From Acidobacteriota bacterium (GTDB lineage Bacteria > Acidobacteriota > Terriglobia > Terriglobales > Acidobacteriaceae), in contig JAGWML010000051.1 in the NCBI GenBank assembly GCA_028873155.1, positions 1-14,013 on the forward strand: 14,013 bases of DNA, given 5' to 3'. A program made the translations under genes and the position numbers. Below are positions 1-6,873 of this stretch, piece by piece. Each line of letters begins with the position of its first letter. Within the stretch, counting starts at the first letter, position 1. The notes under the pieces were generated by a model, which worked only from the letters and a program-made list of their open reading frames with translations, searched no databases and was not told the DNA's origin.

Positions 1-249
1 TTGCGAGACTTACAAGTCCTGAGGAGTGCAATCCAATAGTGAGAAGACACGAGGTCAAAGCCATTTCTTGATTGCACAAATAGAAAATGGCATCGGCATT
101 TAATTCCGTAAGGATAGCCGATGGGTAATTCCCGCAATCCCATCAGCCAATCACACGGGCTCGCCTTACACAACAATTAGGCTTCGCACGCACTGCACGC
201 GTGCAGGTACATATTTCGATGTAAGTGATTGATTGCAGAATAGTGACGC
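1..249. other. Non-coding left edge with small repeats
   Basis: I see no gene here. The stretch looks less GC-rich than the rest of the window and lies downstream of the minus-strand tRNA-Ser gene. It holds short repeats: a 9-bp direct repeat TTGATTGCA at 68-76 and 229-237, each followed within a few bases by TAG; an inverted pair GTGCAAT (26-32) and ATTGCAC (71-77); an inverted pair CATCGGC (91-97) and GCCGATG (117-123); and GACTT-ac-AAGTC at 7-18. None matches an insertion sequence that I recognise. DNA beside a tRNA gene with different composition could be the end of an integrated element, but there is no integrase or copy of the tRNA 3' end in view. Confidence 0.4.
193..206. repeat. Perfect 14-bp palindrome
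   Basis: CTGCACGCGTGCAG reads the same on both strands. An overlapping hairpin is also possible, GCACGC (186-191) with GCGTGC (199-204) around a 7-base loop. It begins about 44 bases past the encoded CCA of the minus-strand tRNA-Ser. It could be a protein-binding site or the stem of a weak tRNA terminator. There is no clear T-run after it on the minus strand, so the role is undecided. Confidence 0.35.
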
Positions 250-342
250 TGGCGGAGAGAGGGGGATTCGAACCCCCGATAGAGCTTTTGACCCTATAAC
301 GGTTTAGCAAACCGCCGCCTTCAGCCACTCGGCCATCTCTCC
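250..342 (-). tRNA. tRNA-Ser (anticodon GCU)
   Basis: On the minus strand a complete class II tRNA can be folded. The acceptor stem GGAGAGA pairs with TCTCTCC. The anticodon stem-loop has GGTTT and AAACC flanking GCT, which reads serine AGC/AGU codons. A long variable arm follows, then the T arm GGGGG-TTCGAAT-CCCCC. The discriminator base is G (position 253) and CCA is encoded at 252-250. The long variable arm and the GCU anticodon together leave little doubt about serine. A TAGAAT box just upstream (355-360 on the complement) probably drives it. Confidence 0.96.
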
Positions 343-354
343 GGGTCTATGCGG

Positions 355-383
355 ATTCTACCAGAAAGCATGGAGCGGAGCAT
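355..383 (-). promoter_or_regulatory. Candidate promoter of tRNA-Ser
   Basis: On the minus strand, TAGAAT (complement of 355-360) lies 12 bases before the first base of the tRNA, which places transcription start about 6 bases upstream of the mature 5' end. A poor -35, ATGCTC (378-383), sits 17 bases further up. The site overlaps the 5' end of the long open frame that runs into the permease. That argues against the permease starting as early as position 349 or 370. Confidence 0.45.
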
Positions 384-470
384 TGCTCCTTCCGATTCCC
401 TTCTCCAGTGGCAGACCGAAGGCGTCGCGTTGCGCAGCGGGGTCGTCTGGCTGCGCCGCAATCATACAGC

Positions 471-500
471 TTGGATGCAGCGCGATCGAGTTGGTAGATT
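471..500 (+). promoter_or_regulatory. Candidate leaderless promoter of the permease gene
   Basis: TTGGAT (471-476), an 18-base spacer and TAGATT (495-500) form a plausible -35/-10 pair. The -10 ends 7 bases before ATG 508, so transcription would begin at or next to the A of the start codon. There is no Shine-Dalgarno sequence between box and ATG. The same layout recurs at purS and glmS. Confidence 0.45.
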
Positions 501-507
501 CAACCTC

Positions 508-1848
508 ATGCCACGTTTCTCTTCTGCTCCGGCCACGCGCAAGATGCGTCTGCTGCCGTTGATTGCGGCCACCTACTTCATGGTGGCGGGGGGCCCCTAT
601 GGCATCGAAGACATTCTGGGCGGCGCGGGCTACGAGCGGGCGATTGTCATTCTGGCCGTGCTGCCGCTCATCTGGAGCCTGCCAACAGCACTAATGATCG
701 GCGAACTGGCCAGCGCCATCCCTGCCGAGGGCGGGTACTACGTGTGGGTACGGCGTGCGCTGGGGCCGTTCTGGGGATTTCAGGAGGCGTGGCTTTCACT
801 CACAGCGAGCGTCTTTGACATGGCCATCTACCCCGCGATCTTTGTGCTCTATCTGGGCCAATTCCACGCCGCGCTCACGATTGGCTGGCGAGGCTACGGC
901 TGGTCGCTGGCGGTGGTGGCGCTGTCGTGCCTGTGGAACTTGCGCGGAGCGACGGCGGTCGGCGAGGGGTCGATGGGACTGTTTGTGGCGCTGCTGGCTC
1001 CATTCGCTGTGTTTCTTGCGCTTGGCCTGTGGCACGGGATCACCTTCCATCCCGCGGTGCAGTGGGGCCGCAGCGGTACGGCTGGTGGCCTTTCAACCGC
1101 CGTGCTGGTGGCGATGTGGAACTTCATGGGATGGGATAACGCATCGACAGTGGCGGCAGAGGTGGAGGATCCGCAGCGGAACTATCCGCGCGCGATGGTG
1201 ATGGCGGCAGGGCTCGCGGCTGTCACCTACATTCTGCCCCTGTTGGCGCTGGCGCTGAGCGGATTCTCCGTAGCGAGCTTTTCAACCGGCGACTGGGCGG
1301 GCGCGGCTGCGAAGCTGGGCGGGCCCGCGCTGGGGCTGGCGGTCGTGGTCGGCGGCGTCATCTGCGGCGTGGGCATGTTTAACGCGCTGATGATGAGCTA
1401 CACCCGCCTGCCGATGGCGATGGCCGAAGACGGGCTGCTGCCAGCGGCACTCGCGCGGCGCAACCGGTACGGCGTGCCCTGGGTGAGCGTGCTGGTGTGC
1501 GGCGCTGGCTGGGCGCTGGCCCTGCGGCTGCCATTTGAGAGGCTGATTTCGATTGACCTGATTCTCTACGGATCGAGCTTGCTCTTGGAGTTTCTTGCGC
1601 TGATCGTGCTGCGCGTGCGCGAACCGCAACTGGAGCGGCCATTCAAAGCAGGCAATATGACAGCGGCCTGCCTGCTGGGCGTGGGTCCTGCGGTGCTGAT
1701 CGGATATGCGCTGTACGCCGCGCGCGATGAGAAGCTGATGGGATCGGTGCCGGCGATTACGTTCGCCGCGGTGGTGGCGCTGGTGGGGCCGCTGGTGTAT
1801 TGGGCGATTGAAGCACGGCGCCGCGCAGCAGACGTGCGCGTACCCTGA
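508..1848 (+). CDS. APC-superfamily amino-acid/polyamine permease
   Basis: This is an inner-membrane transporter of the amino acid-polyamine-organocation superfamily, about 446 residues, with a hydrophobicity pattern that fits roughly 12 membrane helices. The first helix carries the family's Gly-rich unwound segment (MVAGGPYGIEDI), followed by PLIWSLPTALMIGELA, the EGGYYVWV motif and GPFWGFQEAWLS. Further on come WNFMGWDNASTVAAEVEDP and the cytoplasmic stretch MAMAEDGLLPAALARRNRYG. These blocks closely resemble the plant polyamine-uptake (PUT/LAT-like) branch as I remember it, so a polyamine or cationic amino acid is a reasonable substrate guess, but the substrate cannot be read from sequence. 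The frame is open from 349, but that part overlaps the presumed tRNA promoter and looks unlike a transporter N-terminus. I chose ATG 508, which lies just after a TAGATT box; ATG 544 is the alternative. It converges on ppa. Confidence 0.85.
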   Translation: MPRFSSAPATRKMRLLPLIAATYFMVAGGPYGIEDILGGAGYERAIVILAVLPLIWSLPTALMIGELASAIPAEGGYYVWVRRALGPFWGFQEAWLSLTASVFDMAIYPAIFVLYLGQFHAALTIGWRGYGWSLAVVALSCLWNLRGATAVGEGSMGLFVALLAPFAVFLALGLWHGITFHPAVQWGRSGTAGGLSTAVLVAMWNFMGWDNASTVAAEVEDPQRNYPRAMVMAAGLAAVTYILPLLALALSGFSVASFSTGDWAGAAAKLGGPALGLAVVVGGVICGVGMFNALMMSYTRLPMAMAEDGLLPAALARRNRYGVPWVSVLVCGAGWALALRLPFERLISIDLILYGSSLLLEFLALIVLRVREPQLERPFKAGNMTAACLLGVGPAVLIGYALYAARDEKLMGSVPAITFAAVVALVGPLVYWAIEARRRAADVRVP

Positions 1849-1912
1849 ACGGATCCGGATAAGAAACGGGCCGCACCGTGAGCGATGCAGCCCATTCGTG
1901 AACAACCTGCGC

Positions 1913-2458
1913 CTACTTGGCCGCAGCTTGCCTCGCCTTGTTGTCGTCAAACGCCTTGGCCGCGCGGATGACGTGATCGCGCGCATAGGCCGCGTCGTGC
2001 CATTCCCTCACCTCGACCCGCTTGCCCTCAAGATCCTTGTAGATGGAGAAGAAGTGCGTAATCTCCTTGAGCAGGTGGGGATAGATGTCTGTGTAGTTCC
2101 ACACGTTGGCGTAGCGGGGATTGTTCTTGCCCACGGCAAGGACCTTCTCATCGAGCACGCCCTGGTCGAGCATCTCAAGCAGACCGATGGGACGCACCTC
2201 CTGCACGCAGGCGGGAAAGCTTGGACCGGGGACAAGCACGAGCACGTCGAGCGGATCGCCGTCGTCGCTGAGCGTGGATGGAATAAAGCCGTAGTCGCCG
2301 GGATAATGAACCGGGGAATGCAGATTGCGATCGAGCTTGAAGACGTGGAGTTGCTTGTCGTACTCAAACTTGTTGGTCGCGTCTTTGGGAATCTCAATCA
2401 CCGCCCGGAAGACTTCAGGGGAGCGATCTCCGATTGGTAATTCAAGATAGTTGACCAT
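1913..2458 (-). CDS. ppa: Inorganic pyrophosphatase, family I
   Basis: A soluble, Mg-dependent enzyme that hydrolyses pyrophosphate to two phosphates, pulling nucleic-acid, protein and polysaccharide synthesis forward. The 181-residue product has the family I signature DGDPLDVLV, with Asp66, Asp68 and Asp71, and the second metal cluster LDQGVLDEKV (Asp98, Asp103). Other expected active-site residues are Glu21/22, Lys30, Arg44 and Tyr56 in HYPGDYGF. Numbering runs about one ahead of the E. coli enzyme and the length is normal for bacteria. The frame is open 27 codons further upstream, but ATG 2458 follows a strong AGGAGG with a 12-base spacer and fits the family N-terminus. It is divergent from purS, with 204 bp between the two starts, and convergent with the permease. 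Confidence 0.96.
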   Translation of the reverse strand: MVNYLELPIGDRSPEVFRAVIEIPKDATNKFEYDKQLHVFKLDRNLHSPVHYPGDYGFIPSTLSDDGDPLDVLVLVPGPSFPACVQEVRPIGLLEMLDQGVLDEKVLAVGKNNPRYANVWNYTDIYPHLLKEITHFFSIYKDLEGKRVEVREWHDAAYARDHVIRAAKAFDDNKARQAAAK

Positions 2459-2651
2459 ATTGTTGTAACGCCTCCTCGAGTACGTGCTGGGTTTGAAAGG
2501 CTCACTCCGGGTTGACCCAAAAGCGGAAGGTGAGCACAAAGTGTCTTGACCGAGTGTTTCACGGCAAGCGTGGAAGATGGAAGCCGCAGCGGAGGGGTGA
2601 TCCGGCCGGCACCCGGAGCAACGGCGCTCAACGAGACGGGCCCCGGACCAC

Positions 2652-2657
2652 TATAAT
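2652..2657 (+). promoter_or_regulatory. -10 box abutting the purS start
   Basis: A perfect TATAAT ends 5 bases before ATG 2663 and 8 bases before the in-frame ATG 2666. Transcription would start at one of these codons, giving a leaderless message. No Shine-Dalgarno sequence is present. No convincing -35 is seen at 16-18 bases (CAACGA at 2629-2634 is poor), so an activator or another sigma factor may help. Confidence 0.5.
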
Positions 2658-2662
2658 CACCA

Positions 2663-2911
2663 ATGATGAAGGCACATGTCTATGTCACTTTGAAGTCATC
2701 GGTTCTGGACCCCCAGGGCCAGACAATCCAGAATGCACTGCGGAAGATCGGGTTCTCCGGCGTGGACGCGGTGCGGCAGGGGAAGTATTTCGTGCTGTCC
2801 CTTGCGGATGGAATGAGCAGCGAGGCCGCCGGAGCCGAAGTCGAGCGCATTGCGCGCGAAGTCCTGACCAATCCGGTCATCGAGGAATTCACATACCGCA
2901 TTGAGGAATAA
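2663..2911 (+). CDS. purS: Phosphoribosylformylglycinamidine synthase subunit PurS
   Basis: PurS is the small bridging subunit of the three-part FGAM synthase (PurS-PurQ-PurL), step 4 of purine synthesis. It holds the glutaminase PurQ against PurL so that ammonia can pass between them. The 82-residue product has the expected size and the family's pattern: a first strand KAHVYVTLKSSVLDPQG, QTIQNALRKIGF, VDAVRQGKYF, and the C-terminal ending VLTNPVIEEFTYRIEE. Two ATGs stand in tandem (2663, 2666); with no Shine-Dalgarno and a TATAAT directly upstream, either could be the 5' end of a leaderless mRNA. purQ and purL, often adjacent, are not here; the next gene is glmS, 103 bp downstream on the same strand. 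Confidence 0.94.
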   Translation: MMKAHVYVTLKSSVLDPQGQTIQNALRKIGFSGVDAVRQGKYFVLSLADGMSSEAAGAEVERIAREVLTNPVIEEFTYRIEE

Positions 2912-3002
2912 GCCCTGCCTGCGCGGGTCGCCTCAACGGTTTCAGCGTCGCAATCGGGCCGTCGTTCAGCGCGGAAGTCTGCGCCCGGCCTTGACGGTCG
3001 CA

Positions 3003-3008
3003 TAGAAT
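3003..3008 (+). promoter_or_regulatory. -10 box abutting the glmS start
   Basis: TAGAAT ends 6 bases before the glmS ATG at 3015, putting the expected transcription start on the start codon. The 103 bp between purS and glmS contain no Shine-Dalgarno sequence near the ATG and no recognisable glmS ribozyme. TTGACG at 2991-2996 is too close (6 bases) to serve as the -35 of this box. Confidence 0.45.
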
Positions 3009-3014
3009 CGTTCC

Positions 3015-4898
3015 ATGTGCGGAATCGTTGGTTATGTAGGTCCCAAGAAGGTGGTCCCTGTCATTCTTGAGGGACTCAGGCGCCTTGAGTATCGCGGGTA
3101 CGACTCTGCGGGAATTGCCGTGGGCAGTCCCGACCGGCCCACCCTCGAAGTCAGGCGTGCTCCGAGCAAACTGCACAATCTTGAAGATGCGCTGAAAGAG
3201 CGCCCTCTCGATGGAACGTTTGGCATTGGCCATACGCGCTGGGCCACGCATGGCCGCCCCACGGAAGAGAACGCGCATCCGCATCGCGACTGCACGGGGC
3301 GCATTGTCGTTGTCCATAACGGAATCGTAGAGAACTACCTCGAGCTGAAGCGCGAGCTCACCGCGAAGGGACACAAGTTCGTCACCGAAACCGACACCGA
3401 GATCATTGCCCACCTGATCGAACAAATCCAGAAGGATACAGAGGCAGCCGGAGCCCCGGTTGCGCTGGAAGTGGCCGTACGGCGTGCCGTGAAGCAACTG
3501 ACGGGCGCGTTTGCATTGGGCATTCTCTCCGCCGCCGAGCCGGACAAAATTGTGGTCGCGCGCTCGGGACCGCCAGTGGTCATCGGAGTGGGCCAGGGCG
3601 AGTCGTTTGTCGCGTCGGATGTGCCGGGTATCCTGCACCACACGCGCGATTTCTATTTCCTTGCCGATGGCGACATGGCAATCCTGACCAAGGCCGGCGT
3701 GGAGCTGACTGACTTTGATGGCAAGCCGATTCAGCGCGCCATCACGCACATCCAGTGGGACCCGATCCAGGCGGAAAAGGGCGGCTACAAGCACTTCATG
3801 CTCAAAGAAATCTGGGAGCAGCCGCGGGCGATTCGCGACACCACGATGGGCCGCGTCTCTCTCGATTCGGGCAAAGTCTTCCTGGGCGAGATGGAGATCA
3901 GCGACGCGGAGCTTGCGGCGGCGCAGAGCATCAACATCGCGGCCTGCGGAACAAGCTGGCATGCGGCGCTGGCGGGCAAGTACATGATCGAGCGCCTGGC
4001 GCGGCTGCCGGTAGATGTGGACTATGCAAGCGAGTACCGCTACCGCGATCCAATTGCCGGGCCGGAGGCGCTGGGGCTGCTCATTACGCAGTCGGGCGAG
4101 ACGGCCGACACTCTGGCGGCGCAGCGCGAGATGAAGAACCTGGGCTCAAAGACCGTGGCCATCTGCAACGTGGTGGGGGCCATGGTTGCGCGCGAGGCGC
4201 ACGGGGCCATCTACACGCACGCGGGTCCTGAGATTGGCGTTGCCTCCACAAAGGCGTTCACGTCGCAACTGACGGCGCTGTTTCTGCTCGCGATGAAGAT
4301 GGCTCAACTGCGCGGCAAGCTGGATCGCACCCAGGCCATTGCGCTGATGGAAGAACTGGGCCGCGTTCCGGCGAAGATTGAAGAGGTGCTCAAGGCTCGG
4401 TCAGGCCAGTGCGAGCAACTGGCAAAGGATTTTGCCAACGCGCGCGACTTCCTCTACCTGGGCCGCGGCATTCACTTTCCGATTGCGCTGGAAGGCGCGC
4501 TGAAGCTGAAGGAGATCTCGTATATCCACGCCGAGGGTTATCCGGCGGGCGAGATGAAGCATGGACCGAATGCGCTGATTGACGAGTCGCTGCCCGTAGT
4601 GGTGCTGGCGACGCGCGATGAAGGCGACCCGGCATCCAGGCTGCGCTATGAAAAGACGCTCTCGAATATCCAGGAAGTGACCGCGCGCAGCGGACGCGTA
4701 ATTGCCGTTGCGACAGAGGGCGACACGACGATTGGCGAGCTGGTGGAGCACGTGATTCACGTGCCCCCCTCGATTGAGCTGCTCTCCCCGCTGATTGAGA
4801 TTGTCCCGCTGCAGTTGCTGGCTTACTACATCGCGGTGCGGCGCGGTTGCGACGTAGACCAGCCACGCAACCTGGCCAAGTCCGTTACGGTGGAATAA
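3015..4898 (+). CDS. glmS: Glutamine-fructose-6-phosphate aminotransferase (isomerizing)
   Basis: GlmS makes glucosamine-6-phosphate from fructose-6-phosphate and glutamine, the committed step toward UDP-GlcNAc, peptidoglycan and LPS. The 627-residue protein is complete. The N-terminal class II glutaminase domain (about 2-240) has the nucleophile Cys2 in CGIVGYVG, HTRWATHG (73-80), HNGIVEN (101-107) and Asp127. Two SIS sugar-isomerase domains follow. The first (about 300-440) contains AACGTSWHA and QSGETADT; the second (about 475-615) contains LGRGIHFPIALEGALKLKE, with Glu500 and His516 matching the E. coli isomerase residues. The C-terminus RNLAKSVTVE is invariant in the family and supplies the lysine (Lys622) that binds the open sugar. 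It is slightly longer than the E. coli protein. The start is fixed by Cys2; it has no Shine-Dalgarno and a TAGAAT box immediately upstream. Confidence 0.98.
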   Translation: MCGIVGYVGPKKVVPVILEGLRRLEYRGYDSAGIAVGSPDRPTLEVRRAPSKLHNLEDALKERPLDGTFGIGHTRWATHGRPTEENAHPHRDCTGRIVVVHNGIVENYLELKRELTAKGHKFVTETDTEIIAHLIEQIQKDTEAAGAPVALEVAVRRAVKQLTGAFALGILSAAEPDKIVVARSGPPVVIGVGQGESFVASDVPGILHHTRDFYFLADGDMAILTKAGVELTDFDGKPIQRAITHIQWDPIQAEKGGYKHFMLKEIWEQPRAIRDTTMGRVSLDSGKVFLGEMEISDAELAAAQSINIAACGTSWHAALAGKYMIERLARLPVDVDYASEYRYRDPIAGPEALGLLITQSGETADTLAAQREMKNLGSKTVAICNVVGAMVAREAHGAIYTHAGPEIGVASTKAFTSQLTALFLLAMKMAQLRGKLDRTQAIALMEELGRVPAKIEEVLKARSGQCEQLAKDFANARDFLYLGRGIHFPIALEGALKLKEISYIHAEGYPAGEMKHGPNALIDESLPVVVLATRDEGDPASRLRYEKTLSNIQEVTARSGRVIAVATEGDTTIGELVEHVIHVPPSIELLSPLIEIVPLQLLAYYIAVRRGCDVDQPRNLAKSVTVE

Positions 4899-4925
4899 TC
4901 AGCACCGCAATGCTGCGGCTGCAAC

Positions 4926-4979
4926 TCGACGCACACTCGGCGCGCATCACGATGAAAAGATGCGCGCGCCTGGAGTCGA
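4926..4979. terminator. GC-rich hairpin between convergent glmS and usp genes
   Basis: GCGCGCATC (4940-4948) pairs perfectly with GATGCGCGC (4959-4967) around a 10-base loop. An outer TCGAC (4926-4930) can pair with GTCGA (4975-4979). It starts 28 bases after the glmS stop and touches the stop of the opposing gene, the usual place for a shared bidirectional terminator. Neither strand has a proper T-run after the stem, so it would be an atypical (L-shaped) terminator or a processing stem. Confidence 0.45.
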
Positions 4980-5492
4980 CTACCACCACTCCATCGAGCG
5001 GCCAAAGGGAACCTTGGCCGTAGTCTCTGGCTTAGGCGTGCGCAGCAGCAGCACGGGGCACTGCGCCAGCTTAACGATCTTTTCGGCGATGGAGCCGAAG
5101 ACCATCGGATACCAGCCGGAGAGGCCGTGCGTAGAGATGACAATCAAGTCGGCGTTTTCGCGATCGGCCGCATCGAGAATGGCACCCGCAATGTCGTTGC
5201 CCACTTCCACACTGGAGCTCATCTGGATACCCTTCGCAGCGAGCGCCTTTTGGGAGACGGCGAAGCGCTCTTTGGCTGCCTTCTGCGCCTCCTCCACAAC
5301 GCTGGCTTCCGTAATGGAGTCGGGGATGGAGACGTTGGGAAAAGCAGGAATGACGTGGAGCAGGACGATCTCCGCGTGAAACTTTTCGGCCTGTTCGGTG
5401 GCCGCATCCAGCGCTGCGTGCGAGGAAGAGCTGAAGTCAACAGGGACCAGGATCTTTGTCGGAACAGCGCTGGCGAATTTCTCGTGGGACAT
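4980..5492 (-). CDS. Universal stress protein, UspA family
   Basis: A cytoplasmic nucleotide-binding protein of the UspA superfamily, 170 residues. It has one Usp domain: the first strand KILVPVDFSSSSHAALDAA with Asp19, then LLHVIPAF, and the C-terminal ATP loop ISTHGLSGWYPMVFGS followed by AEKIVKLAQCPVLLLR. The canonical loop is G-x2-G-x9-G-S/T; here the first Gly is Ser (STHG) while the 9-residue spacing and the final GS are kept, so ATP binding remains likely. The start ATG 5492 has an excellent AAGGAG six bases upstream; the 32 extra upstream codons of open frame look non-coding. It lies 125 bp downstream of hutI on the same strand and probably has its own promoter. Its partner and trigger are not evident. 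Confidence 0.93.
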   Translation of the reverse strand: MSHEKFASAVPTKILVPVDFSSSSHAALDAATEQAEKFHAEIVLLHVIPAFPNVSIPDSITEASVVEEAQKAAKERFAVSQKALAAKGIQMSSSVEVGNDIAGAILDAADRENADLIVISTHGLSGWYPMVFGSIAEKIVKLAQCPVLLLRTPKPETTAKVPFGRSMEWW

Positions 5493-5498
5493 TACGTT

Positions 5499-5573
5499 CT
5501 CCTTGGCGAGCCGCACGGAACGCGGCTGTAAATTTTCGCTCCCCATCATACCAAGCGACATCGATGGTCGAAA
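5499..5573 (-). promoter_or_regulatory. Candidate usp promoter and leader hairpin
   Basis: On the minus strand TTTCGA (5568-5573), a 17-base spacer and TATGAT (5545-5550) form a plausible promoter in the hutI-usp gap. The leader would be about 45 bases. Within it AGCCGC (5509-5514) can pair with GCGGCT (5522-5527), forming a stem 4 bases upstream of the Shine-Dalgarno AAGGAG (5499-5504). This suggests that usp can be expressed separately from the hut genes. Confidence 0.4.
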
Positions 5574-5617
5574 CGTGACCGGGCGCACAGCATTTTCCTG
5601 TGGTCAGCGGTGGCGCG

Positions 5618-6871
5618 TCAGGCAAAGTTGATTTCGATGCCGGAGGTGAAGACACGCGGGTGCGCGGGCGAGGCGATGAAGTAGGCCAGCTCGCGATAAT
5701 CGTCGAATTCGTGGATCAGAAAATCAGCCTGCTTGCCAGCCTCGATCGAACCCACGCGGCGGCCGAGACCAAGGCTCCATGCGGCGTTGATGGTGGCTGC
5801 GGTGAGCGCCTCGGCAGGCGAGAGGCCCATGTGAAGACAGGCAAGCGAGAGGATGAATGGCATGGAGACGATGGGCGAAGAGCCGGGATTGAAGTCGGTG
5901 GCCAGAACGATGGGCATCTCGAAGTCGATCATGAGCCGCGCGGGGGGATAGGCGCTGCTGCCAAGCGCAAAGACCGAGCCCGGCAGAAGAACCGGCTGCA
6001 CATCCGCGGCTTTCAGCGCAAGCAGCGACTCACGCGTCGCCACTTCGAGATGGTCGGCGGTGCGGCAGCGCATCGCTGCGGCGAGTTCTGCGCCCGAGCC
6101 GGAGCGGAACTGCTCGCAGTGAAGGCGCAACTCCATGCCGTGATGGGACGCGGCCTCCAGGATGGTGCGCGTCTCATCGATGGTGAAGCCGTGCTCGTCG
6201 CAGAATGCATCGCAAAAGGCCGCGAGGCGCGCCTCCGCAACCTCGGGAATGAAATCATTAGCGACCCAGCGGACATAGGCGGCGCGGTGGCTGGAGAACT
6301 CCGGCGGCAGGGCATGCGCCGCCAGCAGCGTGGGAATCACAGTGGCGAAGCCCTCGTCCGCGAGGCGGGCAATCACGCGCAGCATGCGCAGCTCGGTGTC
6401 GCGGTCAAGGCCGTAGCCGGACTTGGCTTCCACCGTGGTGGTGCCGCAGCGCATCATCCATGCGAGGTGACGCCGCGCCTGCGCAAATAGCTCGTCCTCC
6501 GATGCGGCTCGCGTGAGCCGAACCGTGCGCAGAATACCGCCGCCATTTTCGGCAATCTGCTGATAGGTCTGTCCGGCAACGCGCTGCTCGAACTCTGCGG
6601 CGCGATTGCCTGCGAAGACGAGGTGCGTGTGGGCGTCCACAAAGCCGGGCGTAACGCAATGGCCTGCTGCATCCACAACGTGGGCAAACTGGGGAATGGT
6701 GGGCAGCAGATCGCTGTATTTGCCTACGGCTTCAATCTGGCCATCCTGAATGAGCATGGCGGCGTCGGTGATCAGGCCAGGCTCGCTCAGTTCCCTGCTC
6801 TCGCGCGGGCGCGCCGGCCCTGCAAGGGTCACGAGCTGACCGATATTGATCACCGCGATCGTGTTGGGCAT
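5618..6871 (-). CDS. hutI: Imidazolonepropionase
   Basis: HutI opens the ring of 4-imidazolone-5-propionate to N-formimino-L-glutamate, step 3 of histidine degradation in the cytoplasm. The 417-residue protein is an amidohydrolase-fold enzyme of normal length. Metal and active-site features are all visible: HTH (His81, His83) in DAHTHLVFAG, EAKSGYGL (148-155), His186, LHCEQF with His251, DHLE with His274, and Asp326 in ATDFNPGS. The C-terminal part GSIEAGKQADFLIHE is typical of amidohydrolases. ATG 6871 lies two bases past the hutU stop, so the genes are almost certainly co-transcribed and probably translationally coupled; there is only a weak Shine-Dalgarno inside the hutU end. Confidence 0.97.
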   Translation of the reverse strand: MPNTIAVINIGQLVTLAGPARPRESRELSEPGLITDAAMLIQDGQIEAVGKYSDLLPTIPQFAHVVDAAGHCVTPGFVDAHTHLVFAGNRAAEFEQRVAGQTYQQIAENGGGILRTVRLTRAASEDELFAQARRHLAWMMRCGTTTVEAKSGYGLDRDTELRMLRVIARLADEGFATVIPTLLAAHALPPEFSSHRAAYVRWVANDFIPEVAEARLAAFCDAFCDEHGFTIDETRTILEAASHHGMELRLHCEQFRSGSGAELAAAMRCRTADHLEVATRESLLALKAADVQPVLLPGSVFALGSSAYPPARLMIDFEMPIVLATDFNPGSSPIVSMPFILSLACLHMGLSPAEALTAATINAAWSLGLGRRVGSIEAGKQADFLIHEFDDYRELAYFIASPAHPRVFTSGIEINFA

Positions 6872-6873
6872 GT

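Noticed and set aside
349..507. 53-codon N-terminal extension of the permease
   Set aside because: It is open by chance, contains the presumed tRNA-Ser promoter, does not resemble a transporter N-terminus, and a plausible promoter lies just before ATG 508.
2912..3014. glmS ribozyme upstream of glmS
   Set aside because: The 103-bp gap is too short for the ribozyme, no core sequence is visible, and the promoter box abuts the ATG.
2889..3962. 357-codon minus-strand open frame antisense to glmS
   Set aside because: A shadow of glmS codon bias, Arg- and Asp-rich, with no domain motif.
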